A stretch of 64,000 nt of DNA from an uncultured Opitutaceae bacterium. GTDB taxonomy: Bacteria > Verrucomicrobiota > Verrucomicrobiia > Opitutales > Opitutaceae. Positions 1-8,367 of this stretch are shown piece after piece. The stretch covers positions 1 through 64,000 of the forward strand of contig CALAOT010000005.1 in the NCBI GenBank assembly GCA_937889545.1. Direction: 5' to 3'. Within the stretch, counting starts at the first letter, position 1, and the number at the start of each line of letters is the position of its first letter. The translations under genes were made by a program, and so were the position numbers. The notes below the pieces were generated by a model. It searched no databases, was not told the DNA's origin, and worked only from the letters and a program-made list of their open reading frames with translations.

Positions 1-2
1 GC

Positions 3-443
3 GACGTCAGGCGCGAGCCGCTCGACGAGCTCCGCGCCCGCGCCGGGCGCGCCGGCCTCGCCGGACGGATCCGCATCGGGCCCCGGACCGACCCGGAGGG
101 CGGCTACGACGGCGTCCTCGTGGACGCCCCGTGCTCCGGCACGGGGACCTGGCGGCGTTCGCCGCACCTGAAATGGGTGACGACGCCGCAGGTCGTCCGC
201 GCATCGGCTGTCCGCCAGCTGGAGCTGCTTCGCGAGAACGCCGCGCGCGTCCGCCCCGGCGGCCTGCTTGTCTATGCGACCTGCTCGCTGTGCCGCACCG
301 AGGACGAGTCCGTGGCGGAGGCCCTCCTGCGGGAGACGCCCGGCTTGGAGTTGGCGGTCGCCGGCGGGAGGCTCATGCCCCAGTCGCACGACGGCGACGG
401 GTTCTTCGTGGCCTCGTTCCGGCGGGTCGGGCGGGCAGCCTGA
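3..443 (+). CDS. rsmB: 16S rRNA (cytosine-C5)-methyltransferase, RsmB/NOP2/Sun family, 3' end only
   Basis: The gene runs in from the left edge, so only about the last 146 codons are visible. The frame shows the SAM-dependent m5C methyltransferase core: DAPCSGTGTWRRSP (motif IV, with the Cys that helps release the product) and LLVYATCSL (motif VI, with the nucleophilic TC cysteine). It ends in the usual hydrophobic strand and a DGFFVASFRR tail. Family knowledge: these enzymes methylate a cytosine in rRNA using two conserved cysteines, and both are present. The N-terminal RNA-binding part lies outside the window, so the exact member (RsmB, RsmF or another NOP2/Sun protein) cannot be fixed. Confidence 0.85.
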   Translation, partial: DVRREPLDELRARAGRAGLAGRIRIGPRTDPEGGYDGVLVDAPCSGTGTWRRSPHLKWVTTPQVVRASAVRQLELLRENAARVRPGGLLVYATCSLCRTEDESVAEALLRETPGLELAVAGGRLMPQSHDGDGFFVASFRRVGRAA

Positions 444-451
444 GAACCCGC

Positions 452-691
452 CTACTCCTTCGGCGCGTTGCGCTGGGCGCGCACCACGACGCGCAGCATC
501 TGCAGGGCGAGCCAGAAAAGGCAGGTCAGGCACACCGAGCACGCGCCGCCCCAGATCAGGACCATCCGGTGGTCCCTGGAGGGGACATGCGATGAAACGA
601 CGCCGTACATGAATACGAAAAAGGCGATGACAAGGACCGCATCCACCGCCAGGCTGGCGGGTGTGACGAGTTTGTTCTCCTGCTGTTGCAT
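452..691 (-). CDS. small two-helix membrane protein, unknown
   Basis: About 79 residues if translation starts at the MQQQENK methionine; an in-frame start 15 bases further upstream is possible. Two hydrophobic segments (about residues 10-33 and 43-65) are joined by a short charged loop (SSHVPSRDHR), and the C-terminus is basic. This is the pattern of a small inner-membrane protein. It converges with the preceding methyltransferase gene and is divergent from the large secreted protein that starts 70 bases away. I recognise no family. The clean two-helix profile is the only support for its being real. Confidence 0.5.
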   Translation of the reverse strand: MQQQENKLVTPASLAVDAVLVIAFFVFMYGVVSSHVPSRDHRMVLIWGGACSVCLTCLFWLALQMLRVVVRAQRNAPKE

Positions 692-760
692 GACGCGCCC
701 AAGCAAGCGCAGGCCGCTCCGGGTTGTCCATGCAAAATCCCGGCCGGCCGAGCAAGGGCC

Positions 761-3700
761 ATGAAGGCCCTGGGATGCCTTGTTCTGGCCGGGCTGGCCG
801 CGCTCGCCCCCGCGTCCGCATTGGAGCCCCCGGTCCCGCAGCAGGGCCGCATCGCGGTGGACCCGGCGGCGAGCGCCCTCGAGCGTTTCGCCGCCCGCGA
901 GCTGCAGCGCTACATCTACGTGTGCACCGGATCGCTGGTCGCGTCCGGGCCGCAGGCGGGCGCTCCCGCCGGCCCGGCCCTGATCGTGGCGACGCAGGGC
1001 CGCGCGCTGGCGAGCCTGGCCGGACCCGGCCAGCCGCTGGGGCCCGGGGACTACCGCGTGCGCAGCTCAGACGGCCGCGTGTCGATCATCGGAGGGGACG
1101 ATGTGGGCACCCTCTACGGCGTCTACCGGTTCGCCGAGCGCCTGGGCGTGCGGTTCTACCTCCACGGGGACGTGATTCCCGACTCGCCCGTCCCCCTCTC
1201 CTTCCCGGCCTTTGCCGAGGACGGGCATGCGCTGTTCAGCGTGCGCGGGCTCCAGCCATTCCATGACTTTGCCGAGGGGCCCGACTGGTGGAGCACGGAC
1301 GACTACCTCTGCGCCGTCGGCCAGCTGGCGAAGCTGCGGATGAACTTCCTAGGCCTGCACACGTATCCCGACGGCACGGTGGGCCCCGAGCCGACCGTCT
1401 GGATCGGCCCGCGCAGCGACTTCGACGAGCGCGGGCAGGTGACCAGCGCCTACCCCGCTTCCTATCAGACGACCGGCAGGAGCGGCCGGTACTGGTGGAG
1501 CTACGCCCCCCTCCGGACGGGCGATTTCCTCGGCGGAGCGGCCGATCTATACGATCGCGACGACTTCGGCTCGGATGTCATGCGCGGGGAGGGCTTCGAG
1601 GACCAGACGCCCTCCGGGTCCGCCGCGGTCTTCAACCGCACGGCGGCGATGCTCGGAACCGCCTTCGCCGAGGCCCGCCGCCTCGGGGTGCTCACCTGCA
1701 TCGGCACGGAGACCCCCCTCACCCTGCCCGCGCCCGTGCAGGCGGAGCTCCGGAGCCGCGGCCGCGACCCGAGCGACCCGGCCCTCGCCGGGGAGATCTA
1801 CGCCGCGATGTTCGAGCGCATCAGCCGCGCCTGCCCGGCCGACTATTACTGGCTCTGGACCCCGGAATCCTGGACCTGGGAGGGCAACAAGCCGGAGCAT
1901 TTCAAGGCCACGGCGGACGACATCCGGGCCGCCCTCGGCGCCCTGCGCGACCTGCACAGCCCCATAAAGCTCGCCACGTGCGGCTGGGTGCTCGGCCCGC
2001 AGCACGACCGCGCCGCCCTCGACCGGCTCCTGCCGCCGTCGTCGCCGATGAGCGCGATCAACTCCGCGGTCGGCTACGCGGCGATCGAGCGACAGTTCGC
2101 AAACCTCAGCGACCGCCCGCGCTGGGCCATACCCTGGCTCGAGAACGACGGCGACCTCACCAGCCCCGAGCTCTGGGCCGGCCGCATGCGCTTCGACGCG
2201 GCGGACGCCCGCCGCCTGGGCTGCACGGGCCTGATCGGCATCCATTGGAGGACCAGGATCCTCGCCCCCGCCATCGCGGCGCTCGCGGGCGCCGCCTGGG
2301 ACCAGTCGTGGCTGCCCCCGGGATTCGACCGGGCGCGGATTCCGCCCCTGACCGCGTCCGGCGCCGACGGCGGGGGCGTCGTCTCCACCTCCGCGCCCAT
2401 CGCCGGGACCGGCCAGGCGGCGCTGTTTCAAACGAACCGGGTGGGCATGGGCGCCTATGACCTGCTGGTGCCGAGCGGCACCTACCGCGTGCGGCTCGGA
2501 TTCAGCGAGATCCAGGATGCCCAGTCCGGCCAGCGGGTGTTCAGCGTGAAGCTGCAGGGCAGCGTCGCCCTCGACCGTCTCGACCTGGCAGCCCGGTACG
2601 GTCCCAACCAGGCTGTCGTTCATGAGTTCAAGGATGTCGACATAACCGACGGGCACCTGCGGATCGGGTTCGTCGCGCACACCGGCCAGCCGTCGATCGC
2701 CACGATCGAGGTCCTGGGGGCCACCAAGGTCGGCCAGGCAAGGTATGAGAAGCACATCAACTGCGGCGGCCCCGCCTGGGAAGACTTTGAAGCCGACCAG
2801 CTTCCCGGCCGGCCGCGCCCGCCCGACGACCGGACGATGCCGATCGAGGCCTTTTACCTGGACTTCGCCGCCGCGAACTTTGGGGCCGAGCCCGCCGATG
2901 CGATCGCGCGCGTCTTCAGCGCGGTCGACGGGGTGAAGCTGCCGGTCCCGTCCCTCTGGGTCGACGGGCCGGGGGACATTCTGCGCAACCCCGAGCCATG
3001 GGCTTCCGTCGCAGCAGCCTACTCGTTCGTCGATGAGCTCGAGTCGCTGCGGGCCCGCGTGCGCGGAAGCGCCAGCCTCGAGCGATTCGACTACTGGCTG
3101 AACCAGTTCCGCGCCATGCGCCTCATCGCCGAAATCGGCTGCACCGCCGGGGCTCTCGACCGGGAAATGGCCGCCCTCGCGGCGCTGGCGGACCCGGCCC
3201 AGGCGGGCGAGCGGGCGCGGACCGGCGCCCTGGAGCTGCGCTTGCGCCTTGCCGCGCTTTGGACCCGCCTGCTCCGCACCGAGGTGGCCGGCGCCTCGAG
3301 CCTCGGGGAACTGGGCACCCTCGCCAACCTAGAGCAGCACAGCCGCGTGCACCAGGCCATCCTCACCAAGCACGACGCGTCGCTCATCAGGCTCCTCGCC
3401 CGCGACCTGCCTTTGGCGGCCTCGCCGTCCCACCAGTACGCCGGCCCCGCCCGGCTCATAGTCCCGACCGTGCGCACCTGCGCCGCGCCAGGGGAGCCAG
3501 TCCGCCTGCGGGTCCTCGTGGCCGCCGAGGAGGATCCCGGCGCCATCGAACTCTGCTGGCGGTGGCTCGGCGGCACGGACTACCGGCGGCTCCCGCTCAC
3601 CCACGTCGCCCGCCGGGTCTACGAGGCCGCCCTGCCAGGGCTGGACCTTGCGAACCCGGCCGTCGAATACCACATCGAGGCGCGGATTGGCAGCGCCACC

Positions 3701-3763
3701 CTGCGCTGGCCCGCGTCTGATCGCGGCCTTGACCAGACGGTCATCATGTATGAGCGCGGGTGA
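761..3763 (+). CDS. large secreted glycoside-hydrolase-like protein with malectin-like domain
   Basis: 1000 residues. The start is set at the ATG giving a clear signal peptide (MKALGCLVLAGLAALAPASA). Residues about 25-140 resemble the N-terminal domain of GH67 alpha-glucuronidases and related enzymes (ARELQRYIYVCTGS, TLYGVYRFAERLGVRFYLHG). A TIM-barrel-like part follows, rich in Trp and acidic motifs (YYWLWTPESWTW, AIPWLENDGDL, GLIGIHWRTR). Residues about 550-640 look like a malectin/di-glucose-binding domain (GTYRVRLGFSEIQDAQSGQR, ATIEVLG). The C-terminal 300 residues are helical and unassigned. It is probably an exported or periplasmic polysaccharide hydrolase acting with the downstream dehydrogenase, isomerase and fucosidase. 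The substrate is not readable, and I cannot assign the catalytic acids with certainty. Confidence 0.6.
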   Translation: MKALGCLVLAGLAALAPASALEPPVPQQGRIAVDPAASALERFAARELQRYIYVCTGSLVASGPQAGAPAGPALIVATQGRALASLAGPGQPLGPGDYRVRSSDGRVSIIGGDDVGTLYGVYRFAERLGVRFYLHGDVIPDSPVPLSFPAFAEDGHALFSVRGLQPFHDFAEGPDWWSTDDYLCAVGQLAKLRMNFLGLHTYPDGTVGPEPTVWIGPRSDFDERGQVTSAYPASYQTTGRSGRYWWSYAPLRTGDFLGGAADLYDRDDFGSDVMRGEGFEDQTPSGSAAVFNRTAAMLGTAFAEARRLGVLTCIGTETPLTLPAPVQAELRSRGRDPSDPALAGEIYAAMFERISRACPADYYWLWTPESWTWEGNKPEHFKATADDIRAALGALRDLHSPIKLATCGWVLGPQHDRAALDRLLPPSSPMSAINSAVGYAAIERQFANLSDRPRWAIPWLENDGDLTSPELWAGRMRFDAADARRLGCTGLIGIHWRTRILAPAIAALAGAAWDQSWLPPGFDRARIPPLTASGADGGGVVSTSAPIAGTGQAALFQTNRVGMGAYDLLVPSGTYRVRLGFSEIQDAQSGQRVFSVKLQGSVALDRLDLAARYGPNQAVVHEFKDVDITDGHLRIGFVAHTGQPSIATIEVLGATKVGQARYEKHINCGGPAWEDFEADQLPGRPRPPDDRTMPIEAFYLDFAAANFGAEPADAIARVFSAVDGVKLPVPSLWVDGPGDILRNPEPWASVAAAYSFVDELESLRARVRGSASLERFDYWLNQFRAMRLIAEIGCTAGALDREMAALAALADPAQAGERARTGALELRLRLAALWTRLLRTEVAGASSLGELGTLANLEQHSRVHQAILTKHDASLIRLLARDLPLAASPSHQYAGPARLIVPTVRTCAAPGEPVRLRVLVAAEEDPGAIELCWRWLGGTDYRRLPLTHVARRVYEAALPGLDLANPAVEYHIEARIGSATLRWPASDRGLDQTVIMYERG

Positions 3764-3805
3764 GCACCAGCCTGCTCGATGTGTGCCTCCGGCGGCAATC
3801 CCGTC

Positions 3806-4825
3806 ATGACCACCATACGCCTCGAAGAGCCCGGGCGCTTCGCCCTGATCGAGTCCGAGCCGCCCCCGCGGCCGCAGCCCGGCGAGGCGCTTGTGCGCGT
3901 GCGCCGCGTCGGCGTGTGCGGGACCGACCTGCACGCGTTCGCCGGGAACCAGCCGTTCTTCACCTACCCGCGCATCCTGGGCCATGAGCTGGGAGTCGAG
4001 GTCCTCGCGGTGGGGGCCGGCGTGGCGAACGTGAAACCGGGGGACCGGTGCTCGGTGGAGCCCTACCTCGACTGCCAGAAGTGCATCGCCTGCCGCCGCG
4101 GGAAGCCCAACTGCTGCGCCAACCTGCGCGTGCTCGGCGTCCACATCGACGGGGGCATGCGCGAGCAGCTCGTCGTGCCCGCGCGCAAGCTCCATCCGTC
4201 CGCGACCCTCTCACTCGACCAGCTGGCGCTCGTCGAAACCCTCGGGATCGGCTGCCACGCCGTCGAGCGCGCCGGCCTCGAGCCCGGTGAGTTTGCGCTC
4301 GTCATCGGCGCGGGGCCGATCGGCCTCGCCGTGATGCAGTTCGCCCTGGAGAAGGGCGCTCAGGTCATCGCCCTCGACGTCAACGCGGCGCGGCTTGAGT
4401 TCTGCCGGAGCCGCCTAGGCGTGCCCCATGGCATCAACGGGGCCGCCGAAGCCCCGCTGGACGCCCTGCGGCGCATCACCGGCGGCAACCTGCCCACCTC
4501 GGTCTTCGACGCGACCGGCAGCAGGGATTCCATGGAGGGGGCCTTCAACTTCCCCGCGCCCGGGGGCCGATTGGTCTTCGTGGGCCTCCTGCAGGGAGAC
4601 GTGACGTTCAACGACCCCGATTTCCACAGGCGCGAGCTGACGCTGATCGGCAGCCGGAACGCTCTGTCCGCCGACTTCACGCGCATCATCGGTCTCATCG
4701 AGGCCCGGCGCATCGACACGACGCCGTGGATCACGCACCGGGCGCCGCTGGCCCGCGTGTCGGACGACTTCCCGGCCTGGGTTCGGCCCGGGACGGGGGT
4801 GATCAAGGCGATGATCGAAGCCTGA
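3806..4825 (+). CDS. zinc-binding alcohol/sugar dehydrogenase (MDR superfamily)
   Basis: 339 residues from ATG 3806. The catalytic zinc ligands appear as VGVCGTDLHAF (Cys) and LGHELG (His-Glu). A structural-zinc loop with four cysteines follows (CQKCIACRRGKPNCC). The Rossmann fold is marked by VIGAGPIGLAVMQFALEKGA and an acidic NAD-binding end (IALDVN). This is the threonine dehydrogenase/sorbitol dehydrogenase branch, which includes L-galactonate and related sugar-acid dehydrogenases. It starts 42 bases after the secreted glycosidase-like gene on the same strand, so co-transcription is likely. From the neighbouring fucosidase and isomerase I infer a role in oxidising a released hexose, deoxyhexose or its acid. 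The exact substrate is a guess. Confidence 0.8.
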   Translation: MTTIRLEEPGRFALIESEPPPRPQPGEALVRVRRVGVCGTDLHAFAGNQPFFTYPRILGHELGVEVLAVGAGVANVKPGDRCSVEPYLDCQKCIACRRGKPNCCANLRVLGVHIDGGMREQLVVPARKLHPSATLSLDQLALVETLGIGCHAVERAGLEPGEFALVIGAGPIGLAVMQFALEKGAQVIALDVNAARLEFCRSRLGVPHGINGAAEAPLDALRRITGGNLPTSVFDATGSRDSMEGAFNFPAPGGRLVFVGLLQGDVTFNDPDFHRRELTLIGSRNALSADFTRIIGLIEARRIDTTPWITHRAPLARVSDDFPAWVRPGTGVIKAMIEA

Positions 4826-4832
4826 GCCTGCC

Positions 4833-6263
4833 TCAGCAGACGCGGACCGCATCGATCCCGAGGAGCCTGCCGAGCTTGTCAATCCTGTCGGCTATGTGCC
4901 CGACACCCACGGCGCAGTGGTGGGCGGGCCCGTGCGAATTCCAGCGATGGACGAACTCGCGCGCGCCGCAGGGAAAGCGGTACCGGCTGTTGGTGTTGCC
5001 GATTTCCATGATCGGGCCCGCGACCGACTCGGCTTCGGCGCAGAGCAGCGCCAGCGTGCCGCCGCCGCCCTCGATGACGGAGAGCAGCGTGACGGCGCCG
5101 TGGCGCACCGCCATCTCGACGGAAACGCCGCGGCCGACCTTGCCGTGGTAGACTTCGAGGGGGCGCACCTTCGTGCTGCCCTGCGCGATGGCAATATGGC
5201 CCGGGCCGTCGTGCCCCATCAGCACGACGTCGTCGTTGAAGTCCATCGCGTAGTACTCCGTGAACGAGCCGCCGGCGCCCAGGAGATCCATGATCTTCAT
5301 CGCCTGCACGTTCTTCACCTCATACTCGCCCGCGACCGGCACCCCCCTCGCTGTGAGAAGCGAGCACCCGAGGATGATCGACGCCATGGTCGCCTCGTTC
5401 TCCGGCACGCCGGTCCCCTTGTGGAAATAGGCGAGCGAGCCGAGGCGGTGGGAGGCCACCATACGGTCGAGCGCGACGGACGTCCGCGCTGCCTCCGCGA
5501 GGTCCTCCGCCGTGCAGCCGGGCTGGATGTCGAACACCCCGCGGATTTCCGCCAGCCGACCGGCGATCGCTGCGTCCGGGACCCCGCGGCGCAGGCCGGA
5601 GAGCTCGTCCACCTCGAGGTGTTCGATGTGCGTGCCGAACGTCACGGCCTGCAGCGTCGCGTCCGACTCGATGTCGAGCATCCCGCCGTAGGGGTGGCCC
5701 ATCAGGCCCAGGCGGTTGCGGCCCATCGCGGCGGCCACACGCGCCGCGTCCACCCACCCGTCGACCTCGCCCCAGCACGCAGGGTCGTCGCCCAGGACGC
5801 CGGTGACCTCGTGAAAGCGTATCCCGGCTCGCTTGAAGACGTTGGCGATCTCCGGAACCGGGCACGACGAGCAGTGCGCAAGCCATTCGCCGGTCATCTT
5901 TGTGCGGTCGCCGAGCCTGGCAAACGCCGCGTAGTCGATCGCGGCCTCAGGCGCGAGGTTGAGCACGATCACCGGCACCTTGGCGCGCTGCACGACCGGC
6001 AGCACGGTGGACGACAGCGCGTAGGTCGTCGCGTGGAGGAAGATCAGATCGACATCCTCGCGCCGGAACTCGCGGCCCGCGGCCTGGGCGCGATCGGGAT
6101 TGTCCACGAGCCCGAGGTTGACGACCTCGACGCCCGGCCGCGCAAGCTTTTGCGCCACGGCGCCGAGGCAGGATTCGAGGCGCTCCTTGAGGCCGGCGAA
6201 CTGGGGCCAATAGGCTTCCAGTCCGATGCCGAACAGTCCGATGCGAAGGGGCGGGTGTTCCAA
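4833..6263 (-). CDS. L-arabinose/L-fucose isomerase-family protein
   Basis: 476 residues. The start is a TTG, because an in-frame stop lies just upstream and no ATG or GTG intervenes. N-terminal Rossmann-like domains (LRIGLFGIGLEAYWPQF) are followed by the metal-site region of the family: YFHKGTGVPENEAT, a Glu in GEYEVKN, and HDGPGH. A C-terminal HHCAVG corresponds to the last metal-binding His of AraA-type isomerases. Family members interconvert aldoses and ketoses using Mn2+ and conserved Glu/His ligands. It lies convergent to the sugar dehydrogenase and upstream of the fucosidase on the same strand. The sugar may be L-fucose, L-arabinose or another; the family also contains many uncharacterised members in this type of bacterium. 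Confidence 0.7.
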   Translation of the reverse strand: MEHPPLRIGLFGIGLEAYWPQFAGLKERLESCLGAVAQKLARPGVEVVNLGLVDNPDRAQAAGREFRREDVDLIFLHATTYALSSTVLPVVQRAKVPVIVLNLAPEAAIDYAAFARLGDRTKMTGEWLAHCSSCPVPEIANVFKRAGIRFHEVTGVLGDDPACWGEVDGWVDAARVAAAMGRNRLGLMGHPYGGMLDIESDATLQAVTFGTHIEHLEVDELSGLRRGVPDAAIAGRLAEIRGVFDIQPGCTAEDLAEAARTSVALDRMVASHRLGSLAYFHKGTGVPENEATMASIILGCSLLTARGVPVAGEYEVKNVQAMKIMDLLGAGGSFTEYYAMDFNDDVVLMGHDGPGHIAIAQGSTKVRPLEVYHGKVGRGVSVEMAVRHGAVTLLSVIEGGGGTLALLCAEAESVAGPIMEIGNTNSRYRFPCGAREFVHRWNSHGPAHHCAVGVGHIADRIDKLGRLLGIDAVRVC

Positions 6264-6360
6264 CGTGCCCCAAGACTACAGCATCGCGGCCCGGGCGAGA
6301 AGCCCGGTATTTCGCCCCTCGGGCGCCCCCCCGGTCACGGCCGCGGAGCGCCGCGGCGCG

Positions 6361-8037
6361 TCACTCGCTCGCCAGCCTGGCATCCGGCTCAAGCTTGATC
6401 TTGTAGACGACCGCGAAATCGGAGGCGGGCCTCGCCTTTGCGGCCTCCAGCACCAGCGCGTCATCCGTCCGCTTCCAGCGGACGATCTCGTCGCTGCCGA
6501 GCAGCTCGATCCCGGCAATCGTCCTGTCGAGCAGCCTCGCCGAGCCGCCGAGCGACCGGATCGCAAGCGGCTTGACCGGCCAGCCCATGACGATCGCGTA
6601 AAGCGCGCTTCCCTTCGTGGTGAACCGGACGTCCTCGCCCGTGAACGCCTTGCCCTTGCCCTCGTTGAAGCCCTGCGCCTCCAGGGCCGCGCCCTCGCTG
6701 GCCGGACCCTCGCCGAAGACTTTCCAGGGGCGCGTGCCGAAGATGCTCTCCTTGTTGACGTCCATCCACGCGGCGATGCCCTCCAGGACCTTTTGCTCCT
6801 TGTCGTCGATCGTGCCGTCGCCGCGCACCGGGATGTTGAGCAGCAGGTTGCCATTCTTGCTGACGATGTCCGCCAGCGTCTGGACGACGGTCTTCGCGCT
6901 CTTGTATCCGTCGTGGTCGTAGACCGAGCGCCTGTAGTGCCAGTCGCCTATGCACGTGTCCGTCTGCCAGGGAAGGGGCTCGATCTGGTTGCTCGCCCCG
7001 CGCTCGATGTCCCAGACGAGGCACCGGCGCTGCTCCTCGTTGAGGATCTTGCCGAGCATCACGCCCTGGAGCCTTCCGTTGTGCAGCCGCATGTTGCTGT
7101 TGTAGAAATGCGCCGCGATCCTCAAGCCCGCGTCGCTGACCGGCCAGAGCGGCAGCACGGTGTCGTCGAAATACACCAGGTCGGGGTCGTACCTGTTGAT
7201 GAGGTCGATGGTGCGGTTGTAGAATTTCTCGCAATAGGCGGCGTCGGGGATGCTGGCTCCGTTGCCCCACGCCCACTGGGGACTGATCCCCCACGGGTTC
7301 TCGCTGTTGAGGCTGCGCGCGTGGTGCTGCGCATACAGGGCCTGCGGATCGAGGCCGTCCCACCACTTGCCCCTTCCGTCGGCGGTCGTGAGGACGCCGT
7401 CGTAGGCGGCCCCCGCGAACGGACCGGCCTTGTCGGCCCCCTGGGCCGGCTCATACCAGATCCACGCGTGGGCGGCATGCACGCTCACGCCGAAGGGCAG
7501 GCCCTGGGCGCGCGCGGCCTTCGCCCAGCCGGCGATGATGTCCTTCTTCGGGCCGACCCTCACCGAGTTCCACGGCTGGTACTTGCTATCCCAGAGGTCC
7601 AGGTTGTCGTGGTGGTTGGCCAGGGCGAAGAAGTATTGGGCCCCCACCCTCTTGTAGAGGGCCACGAGCCGGTCGGGATCCCACTTCTCGGCCTTCCAGG
7701 TGTTGATGACGTCCTTGAAGCCAAACTCCGACGGCGGACCGTAGTGGCCGACATGGAACTTGTTGTCATCGCTGCCCTCCTGGTACATGAAGCGCCCATA
7801 CCAGTCGCCCTGCTCGGGCTGGCACTGCGGGCCCCAGTGGGCCCAGATCCCAAACTTCGCGTTGCGGTACCACTCGGGCACCTCGTATTGCCTGAGCGAT
7901 TCCCACGAGGGCTGGAACTTGCCGGGGGCGACGGGCTCGGCCCTGTCGCTGATCCTGGAGGCAAACTGGGGCGCGTCCGCGGCGACAAGCGGAAGCGCCG
8001 CGAAGGTCGAGCAAAGGAGTGTGACTGCGCTTTTCAT
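6361..8037 (-). CDS. secreted alpha-L-fucosidase, GH29
   Basis: 558 residues from the ATG that yields a signal peptide (MKSAVTLLCSTFAALPLVAADAP). GH29 landmarks: EWYRNAKFGIWAHWGPQ near the N-terminus, YFFALANHHDNLDLWDSKYQ, and NRYDPDLVYFDDTVLPLW, which carries the catalytic-nucleophile aspartate of the family. A C-terminal beta-sandwich region follows (NGNLLLNIPVRGDGTID, then the EGPASEG segment). Family knowledge: retaining exo-fucosidases that release terminal L-fucose from glycans. It stands downstream of the isomerase-like gene on the same strand, about 100 bases apart. No clear Shine-Dalgarno precedes the chosen start, but an upstream start would add a long Arg/Pro-rich stretch unlike an export signal. 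Confidence 0.88.
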   Translation of the reverse strand: MKSAVTLLCSTFAALPLVAADAPQFASRISDRAEPVAPGKFQPSWESLRQYEVPEWYRNAKFGIWAHWGPQCQPEQGDWYGRFMYQEGSDDNKFHVGHYGPPSEFGFKDVINTWKAEKWDPDRLVALYKRVGAQYFFALANHHDNLDLWDSKYQPWNSVRVGPKKDIIAGWAKAARAQGLPFGVSVHAAHAWIWYEPAQGADKAGPFAGAAYDGVLTTADGRGKWWDGLDPQALYAQHHARSLNSENPWGISPQWAWGNGASIPDAAYCEKFYNRTIDLINRYDPDLVYFDDTVLPLWPVSDAGLRIAAHFYNSNMRLHNGRLQGVMLGKILNEEQRRCLVWDIERGASNQIEPLPWQTDTCIGDWHYRRSVYDHDGYKSAKTVVQTLADIVSKNGNLLLNIPVRGDGTIDDKEQKVLEGIAAWMDVNKESIFGTRPWKVFGEGPASEGAALEAQGFNEGKGKAFTGEDVRFTTKGSALYAIVMGWPVKPLAIRSLGGSARLLDRTIAGIELLGSDEIVRWKRTDDALVLEAAKARPASDFAVVYKIKLEPDARLASE

Positions 8038-8367
8038 GGAGGTACTGCGGCTGCAACAGCCCGGGGGTGAAAGGAGCGATTTGTCGAGGATCGTTCGTGC
8101 GCCAGGGGCAACAGCGGGCCGAAGGTAGCATGCCCGGACGCGCTCGTCGATGACGATGGGGGCTTGGCGGCCAGGCGGCGCCGGCCTCGCGCGGGGGGCG
8201 CCCGGACGCGAACCTCCCTTCGGCCCCGCCGGCGCGAGGGAATAACTTGAGTCCCTGCGCCACGGCCACAATACCTTGCGGCGGCGGCCGGAAACATCCC
8301 CCGCCAGCCAAGAGCGGCCATGAGGCCGATCTGCCTCGGGAAGCGCAGGCACCTCACGTCATCCACC
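8038..8367. other. divergent intergenic region, no gene seen
   Basis: 330 GC-rich bases separate the minus-strand fucosidase from the plus-strand beta-lactamase-like gene, so both promoters should lie here. I see no convincing -35/-10 pair, riboswitch or long inverted repeat. Open frames through it are basic, Pro/Arg-rich and noncoding in character. Confidence 0.5.
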
